Origin: Bordetella parapertussis
Lineage (GTDB): Bacteria > Pseudomonadota > Gammaproteobacteria > Burkholderiales > JACQAP01
Direction of reading: 5' to 3'
DNA: 64,000 bases
Assembly (NCBI GenBank): GCA_945900965.1
Contig: CAMDKM010000017.1
Coordinates: 16,356 to 80,355 of the forward strand
The notes under the pieces are model-generated. The model searched no databases. It saw nothing but the letters and a program-made list of their open reading frames with translations, and was not told where the DNA came from. Numbering within the stretch: the stretch's first letter is position 1; each line of letters starts with the position of its first letter. A program made the position numbers and the translations under genes. Below, one piece after another: positions 29,748 through 39,268 of this stretch.

Positions 29748-29867
29748 GGGGTCAGGTCTTGACATGACATTTCTCTGTCGGCATAGCTAACGAAAATTGC
29801 GCCCTTTGATAAAGCGTATGGGTCGAGGAGATTTTCAGACAAAGACGTTATGTCAAGACCTGACCCC
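29748..29867. repeat. 120-bp element with perfect 18-bp terminal inverted repeats
   Basis: The left end GGGGTCAGGTCTTGACAT (29748-29765) and right end ATGTCAAGACCTGACCCC (29850-29867) are exact reverse complements. The 84-bp interior has no ORF. Ends of this type flank REP-associated (RAYT/Y1) tyrosine transposase genes in many proteobacteria. This is probably a non-autonomous, REP- or MITE-like relic inserted between the DUF1326 and DUF2182 genes. Confidence 0.75.
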
Positions 29868-29935
29868 TTAGGTATTCGGACCTTCGTGTTTTTACCTGGT
29901 TATCAAACAAGCATGGGAAAATGACTTGATGTTTG

Positions 29936-29966
29936 CCCCCGTGTACTCTGTGTTCTCCGTGATTCG
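29936..29966. repeat. W-family dispersed repeat, site c
   Basis: The words GTGTACTCTGTGTTCTCCGTG end about 15 bp before the TTG start of the DUF2182 gene, so the repeat overlaps its expected promoter or leader. It is related to sites at 96, 1056, 41111 and 51451. Confidence 0.5.
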
Positions 29967-29981
29967 TTCGCCGTTTCCAGG

Positions 29982-30806
29982 TTGAAGCAAAGCTCCCTCG
30001 AATCGGTACTGCGGCGCGATCGACTCATCGTCGCCGCGGCGCTGCTTGTGGTGACTGCGTTGGCCTGGCTATACATATTCTGGCTGGCCGAAGATATGGC
30101 GATGGGCGGGATGGAGATGGCCGGCTTTCGCATGGTCCCGACCGGCATCGGCCTGATGTTGCCCGCGCAGGTGGCCTGGCAGCCGATGGAATTTCTGTGG
30201 GTGTTCGCCATGTGGGCGGTGATGATGATCGGCATGATGACGCCCTCGGCCGCCCCCATGATCCTGCTCCATGTACGCGTGGGCCGGCAGGCGGCAAAGG
30301 ATCGCAAACCGTTTGCCGCAACCGGATGGTTTGTCACCGGTTATCTTCTGGCCTGGGTCGGTTTTTCCCTGATGGCGACTCTTGGGCACTGGGTACTTGA
30401 TCGGGCCGCGTTACTCGATGCAGCGATGGCAAGCCAGAGCAATCTGCTCGGCGGCGTCGTGTTGCTGGCGGCCGGCGCTTATCAGTTCACGCCGCTCAAA
30501 AGCGCTTGTCTGCGCCAGTGCCAGACGCCCTGGCAATTTCTCTCCGACCACGGCGGCTTTCGCCGCGAGGCACTGGGAGCCTTGTCGCTCGGCGCCCGCC
30601 ACGGCATGTACTGTGTCGGCTGTTGCTGGATCTTGATGGCGCTGCTGTTTGTCGGCGGCGCGATGAATCTGCTGTGGATCGCCGCGCTCAGTATTTTCGT
30701 GCTGGCCGAAAAAGTTTTCCCGGCAAAATACCTCATCTCCTGGATTTCCGGCGCGATATTTGTCGTGGCAGGCCTGTGGTTGCTGACTCCATTGCATATT
30801 TATTGA
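29982..30806 (+). CDS. DUF2182 integral membrane protein
   Basis: A 274-residue polytopic membrane protein with about six to seven hydrophobic segments. The central MWAVMMIGMMTPSAAPMILL is the family signature, rich in methionine and possibly metal-binding. A later GARHGMYCVGCCW motif carries conserved cysteines. The only fitting start is TTG at 29982, which opens on the usual ESVLRRDRLIV N-terminus. It pairs with the DUF1326 gene upstream. A role in metal handling is inference from residue content and gene pairing. Confidence 0.85.
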   Translation: MKQSSLESVLRRDRLIVAAALLVVTALAWLYIFWLAEDMAMGGMEMAGFRMVPTGIGLMLPAQVAWQPMEFLWVFAMWAVMMIGMMTPSAAPMILLHVRVGRQAAKDRKPFAATGWFVTGYLLAWVGFSLMATLGHWVLDRAALLDAAMASQSNLLGGVVLLAAGAYQFTPLKSACLRQCQTPWQFLSDHGGFRREALGALSLGARHGMYCVGCCWILMALLFVGGAMNLLWIAALSIFVLAEKVFPAKYLISWISGAIFVVAGLWLLTPLHIY

Positions 30807-30821
30807 CGTAAGCCGAGCGAA

Positions 30822-30940
30822 GCGTGAATGAGTGAAAAGGTGAAGGGTGATCGGTGAAGGGTGAAGGGTGATCAGTAATCGGTAATCGGTAATCGGTAAA
30901 CTAGTCTCTAGTTTCTAGTCTCTAGCTCCTAGTCCCTAGG
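30822..30940. repeat. V-family mosaic repeat, copy 1
   Basis: GTGAATGAGTGAAAAGGTGA opens the copy, followed by tandem GGGTGATC and GGTAATC units (30840-30898), then CTAGTCTCTAGTTTCTAG units ending in CCCTAGG. It fills the gap between the convergent DUF2182 and helicase genes. The TAG stop codon of the helicase (30936-30938) lies inside its CCCTAGG end. Confidence 0.75.
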
Positions 30941-33900
30941 CGATAGCCTCCGCCACCCGGACACGCCGAGTCTGTGTCATTCGTCTGCGCCCCCAGCCAC
31001 CGCGCCCGACAGGCTCGATGCCTTGCGCCGATAACGCCTGCCGCAAATCCTCCAGCAGTGCTTCGCGCCGCCGGCGCCACGCCGCGGCGAAGCAGCGCCA
31101 GAATACCCAACCAACCCGCTCCAGCGAGCGCTGCCGACGCATGTCTTCGATCCACTGCTGCGGGCCCTGGTATTTGTCGCCGTCGCACTCGATGGCAAGC
31201 CGGGCATCTTCGCTGCCTTCCACCACCAGGTCGATCCGATAGGCGCCGACCGCCACCTGGGGCGTCACGTGGTAGCCTTCCCCGTTCAGCCAATCGAACA
31301 ATTCGCGCTCCACCGGGGATTCGCAGATTTCCCGCAGGTCCGTTACCCGCTGCGGCAGCTCGCCGTAGGGTTGGGTGAAATGTGCGATCAGGCCACAGCG
31401 CAATTTGTCGGCATCGGAGAGTTGATGCAAATCTACCGAGCGCACCAGAATCATCCGGTCCCGGGCGCGCGAGGCTGCGACGTTGAAACGCTGCATGAAG
31501 GTATCCCGGGAAAGCGGCGCGCCAATATCGTTCGGCGCGCAAACCATAGACAGGAAAACGACGTCGCGCTCCCGGCCCTGGAACATCCGCGCATCGCCAC
31601 AGCTTATCGCGTGTCGGCGCATGACATCGGGCCCCAGTTCTTCGGTGAGCCTTTCCCAAATACGCACGGCCTGATCTTCCCCCAGCAGGGAAATCACGCC
31701 CACCGAACGATTGTGCATTTTGGGATCGGCGGCCAGCGCCTTGATTTCGCCAACGATAAATTCGGCTTCCGCGCTATTGACGCCGTTTTCGCGCCGGGCA
31801 TCGCCGACGACGAAGTCGAGCAGTGGCGGATCAAGCCGCTCCGAGGTGCGCGGTAGCCGCAGCGGGCGCAACTCGTGAGCATAAAATTCGCGTTTCGAAT
31901 ATTCGATGATGGGCGCCACGCAGCGGAAATGCTCCTTGAGCATGACCCCGCTGTGCGCGAACACCACTTTGGCCAGATCGTAGATGGAACGATCGGGCGC
32001 CATCTGCGCGCGAAATATTGGCACCTGTTCCGCGAGATGACGACGCATCAGCGATTTGATGCGATCCTCTTCCAGGCCAATTGCCTGGGGAGAAACCTGC
32101 CGGTCGTCGCCAACGATCAAGAGTTTTCGCGCGCGCAGGAGTATGGGCAGCGCAGACAGGTCGGACTGCGAAGCTTCGTCGATGACCACCAGATCGAAGG
32201 AACCCAGTTGCGCCGGCAGGGACTCGCTGACCCGGTGGTGCGGCATGATCCAGCACGGTACCGCGCGATGCGCTTCGGCGGCTGCATTTCTCGCATCGCG
32301 GCGATAGCGGAACGCCCGCTTCCCGGTGCCCTTGCCAATGCGCTGAATGGCATTGAGATAGGCTTGCAACGCGGCGCGCACCCCGGGCGTGGCATTTTGC
32401 GCGAGCTTGAGCCAGGTTCGTTTGACGACCAGATCGTGGTAGGCGCGTGCCAGGTCGTGTTCGACACCGGCCCGGGCGGCGGACAATTTCTTCAATTCCT
32501 CCTGTCCGTCTATCACCTGCAAGTGCGTGGCAAGACGACGCAATCGCCAGTCTCGCGGCAACCGGTCCGCGAGCAATTTGTCGTCTTCGACCAGTGCTGC
32601 CTGCCTGAGCTTTTCTGCCAGTTTCGGCGCGCCGGACGCGGCAATACTCGCGCTCACCTCTTTGACGACGCTCAGTGGCCCGGCCAGCGCTTCAAGACGG
32701 GCCAGTTCTGCCATCAGTACGCTCCATTGCGTCAGCAGCGCGGCTTCCTCGATGGCGGGACTACCAAGCGTGTGCGTCAAGAAGTGCTGCAGATCTTCGA
32801 CACTTTGGCCGCGCCTGCCTTCCAGCCTGCGGTGCAGATCCTCCACCCCCTCGGCGATTTGTGCGAGCCGCCGCGAATTCGAGTGCTGAGACAGCGCATT
32901 TTCCAACTCTGCAAGGGCCGTCTTGTTCCGGCCGGCATGGGCTGCATGCTCCCATTGCGGAAACACCTGTGTCGCCGCGCGACATAGCTCAGTCTCCTCG
33001 GTCACCAGAACCTTGAACCTGGCGTACAGGGCAAGCTGCGATGGCATGGACAATCGCCCTTTCGCCTCGATCGAGAGCACAGATTGAAGCCCCACTTCCG
33101 GCGCCAGCGCGTTCCAGCGCGCGACCAGTGCCCGCCTGGTTTGCCGCAACGCGAGATGGTCCAGCACCAGGCGCCAATCGGTGGCCTGCATGGGAGGCAA
33201 GCCGCTGACCCGCACGCACTCGATCAGCCTGGCGGCTTCCGGTTTGACGAATAACGACGACAATCCGAAGGCACGGCGACCTTCGACAAGATTTGTCACT
33301 GCCTGAAAGAAACCGGGGTCCGTTTCCGCCGCATCCGGCAAAACCACCGGGCGGGCCAGCGCATTCATGTGTTGGGTGGAAGCTTGCTCGATCTCGGATG
33401 CCAGCGATTCCAGCATCGCAAATGCCTGCGCCGATTCGCCGCGCCTGATGCGTTCGATAACTGCTTCGGCCCAAGGCAGGCGTAGCGCCGCCATCTCATT
33501 GCGCAGCGCCTTGACCCGCGCGATACGTTCGCCAAGCGCCTGGGCAAGGGCTTGCGCACTTGAGTTCGCGAGCAAGGGCAACCTGTTGTTTTGCGCCTGC
33601 GCCGATTCCGCGGAGAATCGCTGCAAATCCTTATGTATTTTCACCAATTGCAAGGTGTCGGGGAAATCAGCGCGCGATGGCAGGGAACCTTCCGCATATT
33701 CGATATCGCGTCCGAGTTGTTGCCGCGCTTCGCGCAAACGCGCGATGTCTTCGCCGCTGAAACGCGGCGCGTATTGCGGACCCACCCCAAGCGCATCCGG
33801 TATCCATTCGAAGCGCCCTTTTCTTTGCGAGACTTCGACGGCGGCATCCTGGGGAGCAATACACTCACCCTCCATTTCGATACGCGAAAGATTGAGCTTC

Positions 33901-35516
33901 GCCCAGCGTCCCAGGTCGGTATCGATACGCTTGAGGCGGGCGTGGAAGGCCGTGATGGTCTCGTCCAGTCGCGCAATGTCGCGACTCAGCCCGACCGCAT
34001 CCAGACTCTGCATTTCGCTGGCGATTTTCTGGATCGAATTTTCGAACAGGTTGGCGCCGTCTTGCTCGGCCGCCAGCAGCGAAATCGCCAGTGGCCGAAT
34101 GGCCTCCGGCAACTGGCCGCGCAGGACATCGAGTGCCGGTTCGCGCATCGAGGTCACCAAAACGCGCCGGCCGTTGGCCAGCCAGTGACAGATGATGTTG
34201 GCGATGGTGTGGGTCTTGCCGGTGCCCGGCGGTCCCTGCACCACCACGCCGTCGGAGCATTCGAGCAATTGCACGATGCGCGCCTGTTCGTCGTTGAAGG
34301 GCTTGGGGAAAAACAGATCTTCCGGCCCTGCGGCTTCGGGCGACGCGTTTTCATGATAGACGGCGCTCAGGCCGCGATACACCGGCAACCGGGGCGTTGC
34401 GTTTTCGCTTGCCGGCTCAGTGACCAGCGCGGCCACGGCATTGGGCAGCGGGGCGTCGTCGCGCAGCCCGATGAGCACCTGACGAAATCGTTCCAGATCC
34501 TGCACAGCCACACTGGTGCTACGGGGTCGTGCGAACAAAACCCATGCGCTGCTGATCTTGAGTTCTTCGTCGGCATTTTCCGGCGTGGAAGCCGGGGATA
34601 CCGGTGCATCGACCCAAACACGGGGAACGCCCAGGCACTGGCGCGCAATATCGAGCAGCGGCTCGTAGCTTGAAGGCTGAAAAGGCGAGGGAGGTTCCGC
34701 CGCATTGGCCAAGAAATCCTCCGCGGCTCTTTCCGCCTGCGCCACCGTCGACGATTCCGCCTGCGCGAACAATTCGAACTCGAACCTCGGATCGACATCG
34801 CGCGGGCGCACCTGTGCGGCCTGCGACTCGGCATCGAAACTCAGGTCAACCAGTCGCGTCACCAAGGGGTAGACAAAGGTTTTGCCGGATTTTTTGGCCA
34901 GGCCGAGGCCCATGCCCCAAACCAATTCGAGCTGGCCCTCGATCAGGGCACCGGCAAGCTCCTGCTGGAGCGTGAAAAGTCTGACGTAAAGATGGGAAAG
35001 CTGCCTTCGCCTGCGTTCGGCTACGGCCCAGGGGCTCCAGACTTTTTCGAGATAACGCGCGTGCTGGGCCAGCACTTCGTCGCGAAATCCGTACTCCGAC
35101 AACCGAACGCGCTCCTTGGAAGCGACCATGGGATCAGCCGCCTCGGCCAGGTTGGTGACTGGCTTGCCGGCCTCCCGATGTGTACCGGCAGCAATCAGCG
35201 CCGCGCCGTCAATTTCCGTGGCCAGCGGCGGGGTATCAAGGGTTGCCGCACCAACATTGAGCCAGGGCGTCAACCAGGGACTATCGGATTGCGGCGGTAC
35301 TTCGGGGCTGCGGTGTCGAGGCACCGAAAGCCAAACGTCATCGTCGCCTTCGCCCCCGACGATGTTCAGCCGAATACCGTCAATCGCCTCGGCCTGATGG
35401 TCGAAAAGCAGGAAACTGCCGTGGTCGGAAACGTTCGATACCACACGGCTGCGCGTGCGCAGCGATTGCTGTGCGTAATCGACGAGCGCAACGAGGCGTC
35501 TTCGCTGAAGTGTCAC
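30936..35516 (-). CDS. SF1 helicase with C-terminal Vsr/DUF559-like nuclease; probable anti-phage protein
   Basis: A 1526-residue protein. After an N-terminal region of unknown fold comes an UPF1/DNA2-like SF1 helicase: Walker A QGPPGTGKTHT, then after a long helical insertion DEASQ, DDRQVSPQ, and GRERDVVFLSMVCA with NVAASRARDRM. The last about 130 residues form a Vsr/MTES_1575-type nuclease: CESPVERELFDWL, then YRIDLVV and IECDGDKY. Such single-gene helicase-nucleases occur in defence islands, including the DUF4011-helicase-Vsr type with anti-phage activity. The start is GTG at 35516. It stands alone, with V repeats on both sides. The defence role is inferred from architecture. Confidence 0.85.
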   Translation of the reverse strand: MTLQRRRLVALVDYAQQSLRTRSRVVSNVSDHGSFLLFDHQAEAIDGIRLNIVGGEGDDDVWLSVPRHRSPEVPPQSDSPWLTPWLNVGAATLDTPPLATEIDGAALIAAGTHREAGKPVTNLAEAADPMVASKERVRLSEYGFRDEVLAQHARYLEKVWSPWAVAERRRRQLSHLYVRLFTLQQELAGALIEGQLELVWGMGLGLAKKSGKTFVYPLVTRLVDLSFDAESQAAQVRPRDVDPRFEFELFAQAESSTVAQAERAAEDFLANAAEPPSPFQPSSYEPLLDIARQCLGVPRVWVDAPVSPASTPENADEELKISSAWVLFARPRSTSVAVQDLERFRQVLIGLRDDAPLPNAVAALVTEPASENATPRLPVYRGLSAVYHENASPEAAGPEDLFFPKPFNDEQARIVQLLECSDGVVVQGPPGTGKTHTIANIICHWLANGRRVLVTSMREPALDVLRGQLPEAIRPLAISLLAAEQDGANLFENSIQKIASEMQSLDAVGLSRDIARLDETITAFHARLKRIDTDLGRWAKLNLSRIEMEGECIAPQDAAVEVSQRKGRFEWIPDALGVGPQYAPRFSGEDIARLREARQQLGRDIEYAEGSLPSRADFPDTLQLVKIHKDLQRFSAESAQAQNNRLPLLANSSAQALAQALGERIARVKALRNEMAALRLPWAEAVIERIRRGESAQAFAMLESLASEIEQASTQHMNALARPVVLPDAAETDPGFFQAVTNLVEGRRAFGLSSLFVKPEAARLIECVRVSGLPPMQATDWRLVLDHLALRQTRRALVARWNALAPEVGLQSVLSIEAKGRLSMPSQLALYARFKVLVTEETELCRAATQVFPQWEHAAHAGRNKTALAELENALSQHSNSRRLAQIAEGVEDLHRRLEGRRGQSVEDLQHFLTHTLGSPAIEEAALLTQWSVLMAELARLEALAGPLSVVKEVSASIAASGAPKLAEKLRQAALVEDDKLLADRLPRDWRLRRLATHLQVIDGQEELKKLSAARAGVEHDLARAYHDLVVKRTWLKLAQNATPGVRAALQAYLNAIQRIGKGTGKRAFRYRRDARNAAAEAHRAVPCWIMPHHRVSESLPAQLGSFDLVVIDEASQSDLSALPILLRARKLLIVGDDRQVSPQAIGLEEDRIKSLMRRHLAEQVPIFRAQMAPDRSIYDLAKVVFAHSGVMLKEHFRCVAPIIEYSKREFYAHELRPLRLPRTSERLDPPLLDFVVGDARRENGVNSAEAEFIVGEIKALAADPKMHNRSVGVISLLGEDQAVRIWERLTEELGPDVMRRHAISCGDARMFQGRERDVVFLSMVCAPNDIGAPLSRDTFMQRFNVAASRARDRMILVRSVDLHQLSDADKLRCGLIAHFTQPYGELPQRVTDLREICESPVERELFDWLNGEGYHVTPQVAVGAYRIDLVVEGSEDARLAIECDGDKYQGPQQWIEDMRRQRSLERVGWVFWRCFAAAWRRRREALLEDLRQALSAQGIEPVGRGGWGRRRMTQTRRVRVAEAIA

Positions 35517-35637
35517 GGCCGTTTATACGGTTCTTGTGAGTATGTCTATGGAACTTGCGTGTGGCGGTATCCTACGCGCAACTCACATTGCAATCGAGTG
35601 GTGGTGCAGAAAAAATCAGAGGGCGGACACGAATAAA

Positions 35638-35676
35638 GTAGGGGCGAGGGCCGAGGGACGAGAGGCGAGAAGCAAG
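35638..35676. repeat. V-family repeat, copy 2 (partial)
   Basis: GTAGGGGCGAGGGCCGAGGG followed by ACGAGAGGCGAGAAG is the reverse-complement style of the CTCGTCCCTCGCCCCTA half of copy 4. It lies in the 350-bp space between the helicase and the divergent carboxymuconolactone decarboxylase-like gene. The rest of that space shows no gene. Confidence 0.55.
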
Positions 35677-35866
35677 TCCTCACCCGGCAGGCGGCTCCGC
35701 AGCAGGTCAGATCGTTGCGGAGCATTACTGAACATTTGCGCCGTCGAGGCATTCCACGGCCGCGCTATTTAAGAAAGCGGCGGCGCGGAAATCAAGGACG
35801 GGCAGTTTGCTCTTAAACTGCTGCATTTGCCGCCCACCCTCCACCGTTTCCAGATTAAGGAATCCC

Positions 35867-36415
35867 ATGGCCCGCGTCCCCTACCTGAATCCTTCCGACC
35901 TCGCACCGCAGAACCGCGATCTCCTGGCACGCAACATCAACCTGTTTCGTGCGCTGACTCATAATCCGGAGGCATCTCGCAGCTTTTTAGGTCTGGCCCA
36001 GTACATCCGTCATCGAAGCAAGCTCGACCCGCGGTTACGCGAAATGGCCATTCTCCAAGTCGGCTACTCGGCCCGCTCGCCCTACGAATATTCCCACCAT
36101 ATCAAGATCGGCTACGACTTCGGCGTGATGGATGCCGACATCCACGGGATCGTGGCGGAAACCAACGGCAAGCCGACCGGCTTTACGCCGCTGGAAAAAG
36201 CGGTTCTGAAAGCGGCGCGCGAATTGACCGCGCAGCCAAGCCTCTCGGACGAAACCTACGAGCAACTCAAGCAAGGCCTGAACAACGAAGAGATCGTCGA
36301 TCTGCTGATGGTGATCGCCATTTATTGCGGCGTGGTGCGATTGCTCGGGGCGCTGGAGATTGACGTCGAGGAGGACTACGCGCCCTACCTGAAGAAATTT
36401 CCGTTGCCGGACTGA
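35867..36415 (+). CDS. Carboxymuconolactone decarboxylase-family protein
   Basis: A 182-residue all-helical protein of the AhpD/CMD fold. The core LDPRLREMAILQVGYSARSP followed by YEYSHHIKIG fits the family. The CxxC pair of peroxidase-type AhpD is absent, so thiol peroxidase activity is unlikely; a decarboxylase- or lactonase-like role is possible. The ATG at 35867 follows TAAGGAA. It converges with the decarboxylase gene at 36477 with only 61 bp between. Specific function unknown. Confidence 0.82.
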   Translation: MARVPYLNPSDLAPQNRDLLARNINLFRALTHNPEASRSFLGLAQYIRHRSKLDPRLREMAILQVGYSARSPYEYSHHIKIGYDFGVMDADIHGIVAETNGKPTGFTPLEKAVLKAARELTAQPSLSDETYEQLKQGLNNEEIVDLLMVIAIYCGVVRLLGALEIDVEEDYAPYLKKFPLPD

Positions 36416-36476
36416 CACGCGATATGCACTTGGCAACTTATCGACATGGCGGTCCTTGCATCGCCGGGCTGGCGCT

Positions 36477-38096
36477 TTATTTCAAACTCAGCCGTTTGAC
36501 GCCGGCAACATAGCGCTCCAGCGTCTGCGACAGTACGCCGCGGGGAATCATGATCTCGATCAGTTGAAATTTCCCTCGCATTGCAACGGCGTAATCCAAC
36601 GCCGCCTTCAGCTCGGCCCGCGTTCGCACGCGCCGGCCCTCTCCTCCCAGACCGGCGGCCATCTGCGCAAAGCCCCATTCGTCGAGCGAGTTGAAAGCCG
36701 ATTCCGGCTGGAAGGTGCGCAGCATTTCCCAGCTCGCATTGTTGAACAACAGTACGATCGGATCCCATCCGTACCGGCGGCAATTGCCCAGCTCCCAGCC
36801 AGTCATCTGGAAAGCGCCGTCGCCCACCAGGACCAGCGGCCTGCGCCCGGTCTCCGCCTGTAGACCCAGCCCAGCCGGCACACCGAAGCCCATAGTCGCG
36901 TAGTAACCTGGCGCGACCAACGCCGTGTGGTCGATATCCATCGCGGTAAATAGACAATCGCCGACATCCGAGGTGATGGGCATGCGGCCGTGTATCGCCA
37001 TCAGGTCATTGACGGCCGTAGCGATATCGTTGGGCGAAATCGCCGACGCATCCGCGACTAGGCCGCGCGGGAATGGCTGACGTTTGACCGAGAATTTGGG
37101 CTCCCTCTCGGGAATTCTCAACAGCAGACGGTCAACCAGTGCTGCCAGGGGAATTTTTGCGTAGGCGTGATAGCCCATCGTCACCCTGCCATCGAACGCA
37201 TGAATGGCTTTTCTGAGATCGATGGTTTTATCGGAAACGGCGAAATTGGTATCGCTGACGATGACCCCCAACAGAAACAAGCCGTCCGAGGATTCGACCA
37301 ACTGGGTGACTTCCGGCAGGCCGGCCACACCCATGTAAGTTCCGACCAGCGGCGCATCCGCTTCCGCCAGCAAACCACGCCCCATGAAGCTGGTCACCAC
37401 CGGCAGGCCGAGCCGGCGGGCGAGCTTCGCCACTTTTTCTTCCAGCGCGAAACGGCGCACTTCCACGCCGACCATCAATACGGCCTTAGCGGCGCGCGCC
37501 AGGCATTCGAGAATTTCGTCAACACACGCGTCCAGCGCTTCGTCATCGATCTTTTCCGGAGGCAGCGGTGTCACCGGCAGACAATCGGCCCTCACCATGT
37601 CGCGCGGTAATTCGATGTACACCGGCCGCGAATTTCGCAGGCAATTCGCCAGCGCCCGGGCGATATCGGCCGGCGCACGGGCTGCGTTGTCGAGCCGCGT
37701 GCAGTCGCAGGTAATTTCCTCGTAGATGCGATACTGGTAATCCAGCGTTTTGGCCTGGTGATGCAGCAGCAACCCGGAGCCCGATTCGCCCGCCCCCGGC
37801 CCGCCGGAGAGTACAACCAGCGGGGATTTTTCGGCGTAAGCCGCCGCAACCGCATTCACCATGTTCAACGCCCCGGCCCCGTAGGTGACAGCAGCGACCC
37901 CAAGCGAGCAACTTACCCGGGCAACCGTATCGGCAGCAAAGCCGACTCCCGGCTCATGCGACAAAGTATGCAGAGGCAGGATTTTTGATTCTTCGATGAT
38001 ACGAAAATACGCCAGGGCAAAATCGCCGGGAATGCCAAAGATCCGCCTGGCGCCATGTGCCTTGAAGGCATGCAGCAAGGATTCTGTGAGATTCAC
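36477..38096 (-). CDS. ipdC: Indolepyruvate/phenylpyruvate decarboxylase
   Basis: A 539-residue thiamine diphosphate enzyme that would convert indole-3-pyruvate or phenylpyruvate to the aldehyde, a step in auxin-type or aromatic amino acid catabolism. The cofactor glutamate is in HEPGVGFAAD. The metal/diphosphate motif begins VGDGAFQMTGWELG and ends in FNN about 20 residues later. The closest recognisable type is the Azospirillum-like IpdC/PPDC. The start is GTG at 38096 (NLTESLLHAFKAHGAR). Related TPP decarboxylases (pyruvate, benzoylformate) cannot be fully excluded. Confidence 0.85.
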   Translation of the reverse strand: MNLTESLLHAFKAHGARRIFGIPGDFALAYFRIIEESKILPLHTLSHEPGVGFAADTVARVSCSLGVAAVTYGAGALNMVNAVAAAYAEKSPLVVLSGGPGAGESGSGLLLHHQAKTLDYQYRIYEEITCDCTRLDNAARAPADIARALANCLRNSRPVYIELPRDMVRADCLPVTPLPPEKIDDEALDACVDEILECLARAAKAVLMVGVEVRRFALEEKVAKLARRLGLPVVTSFMGRGLLAEADAPLVGTYMGVAGLPEVTQLVESSDGLFLLGVIVSDTNFAVSDKTIDLRKAIHAFDGRVTMGYHAYAKIPLAALVDRLLLRIPEREPKFSVKRQPFPRGLVADASAISPNDIATAVNDLMAIHGRMPITSDVGDCLFTAMDIDHTALVAPGYYATMGFGVPAGLGLQAETGRRPLVLVGDGAFQMTGWELGNCRRYGWDPIVLLFNNASWEMLRTFQPESAFNSLDEWGFAQMAAGLGGEGRRVRTRAELKAALDYAVAMRGKFQLIEIMIPRGVLSQTLERYVAGVKRLSLK

Positions 38097-38212
38097 GGAA
38101 ACTTGTGCTGGATGTGAACGAGTCTGTGAGTGTCTTCGGTACGGCGTTACATGTCAAACGGCAGCAATGCTGTGAATGCGTGTCCCACAAGGGGATACCG
38201 GTCTTCGACCAT

Positions 38213-38302
38213 AAAGGGTGAAGGGTGACGGGTAAAAATCGCCGCCTCGAGGCGCTCGAAAACCAGTTCCTGGTTTCCAGTCTCTAGTTTCTAGTTACTG
38301 GC
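38213..38302. repeat. V-family mosaic repeat, copy 3
   Basis: GGGTGAAGGGTGACGGGTAA is followed by a GC palindrome (CGCCTCGAGGCG) and then CAGTCTCTAGTTTCTAG. It separates the 3' end of the sirtuin gene from the 5' end of the decarboxylase gene, both minus strand. The layout (GTGA-rich arm, hairpin centre, CTAG-rich arm) is the same as copies 1, 4 and 6. Confidence 0.7.
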
Positions 38303-38311
38303 GCAGACCGA

Positions 38312-39064
38312 CTACCTCTGAAGTAATTGCGGCAGCACCGTCCCGATCGACTCCCTGAACACGGCATCCGCCACTCCATCGAACGGCGTCGGTTCGGCGT
38401 TCAGAATAACGACTTTCGCCCCACTGTCGCTCGCCACCTCCACCGCTCCGGCAATCGGGTACACCTGCAAGCTGGTGCCGATCGCTAAAAACACTTCGGC
38501 CTGTTGCGCCGCCCGCATGGCCCGCTCGATCACTTCCGGGAAAAGCTGCTGGCCAAAGGAAATGGTGGCACTCTTGAGGATGCCCCCACAGTCGCGGCAG
38601 GGTGGGTCTTCTTCGCCGGCGCGCACACGATCCAGCGCCAACTTCATCGGTGCAGTCACGCCGCAGGCCATACACACAACCTTGCGCACGGTCCCGTGAA
38701 CCTCGATCACCTTGTCCGGCGAATTGCCTGCCATCTGGTGGAGTTCATCGATATTCTGCGTTATCAACGCATGCAGTTTGCTCCGGCTCTCCAGCGCCGC
38801 GAGGGCAAGATGGCCGGCATTCGGTTTGGCGGTCCAGGCGGGGTGTTCGAGACGCGAACGCCAGGATGCCTTGCGCACCTCCGGGTCGCTCATGTAGTAA
38901 TGTATGTTGGAAAGTTTCTCCGCATGCGGATTTTTTGTCCACACGCCCTGCGGGCCACGGAAATCCGGGATGCCGGATTCGGTGGAAATTCCCGCGCCGG
39001 TCAGCGCCACCACGCGTTTCGCCTGAGCCACCCAGCTTCGCACCTTGTCCGCCGCATTACTCAT
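38312..39064 (-). CDS. cobB: Sir2-family NAD-dependent protein deacylase
   Basis: A 250-residue sirtuin that removes acyl groups from lysines with NAD. The NAD motif is ALTGAGISTESGIPDFRG at about 20-37, the TQNIDELHQMAG motif follows, and the catalytic His is in EVHGTVRK. The structural zinc site has four cysteines as CMAC and CRDC. The length suits a CobB-class enzyme. It ends 10 bp after a V repeat. In metabolism it often reactivates acetyl-CoA synthetases; no such gene is adjacent here. Confidence 0.93.
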   Translation of the reverse strand: MSNAADKVRSWVAQAKRVVALTGAGISTESGIPDFRGPQGVWTKNPHAEKLSNIHYYMSDPEVRKASWRSRLEHPAWTAKPNAGHLALAALESRSKLHALITQNIDELHQMAGNSPDKVIEVHGTVRKVVCMACGVTAPMKLALDRVRAGEEDPPCRDCGGILKSATISFGQQLFPEVIERAMRAAQQAEVFLAIGTSLQVYPIAGAVEVASDSGAKVVILNAEPTPFDGVADAVFRESIGTVLPQLLQR

Positions 39065-39268
39065 GATTTATTTCGACTCATTTCGCTGGATTGTGCCGGA
39101 AATCGACTCGTTGCCAGACCGCGCCGGCCATGGACGCAGAGGGGAGGAATCCGTAGAATGCGCCCCTCTTCAAAAGTCCGAGGTCTGCCTTTGATGGCAC
39201 TTGCTTGAGCGCAGCATCGTCGCAAACCCTTCGCGAGATAAGGGGCTGAGGAAGATGGGGCCCGGTTT

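Noticed and set aside
30840..30940. Tandem short units (GGTAATC, CTAGTCTCTAGTTT) considered as a CRISPR array
   Set aside because: Units are 7-12 bp, directly adjoining, with no unique spacers and no cas genes.
35536..35772. Short plus-strand frame across V repeat copy 2
   Set aside because: It is mostly repeat DNA (Arg/Glu/Gly-rich translation), with no homology-like features.
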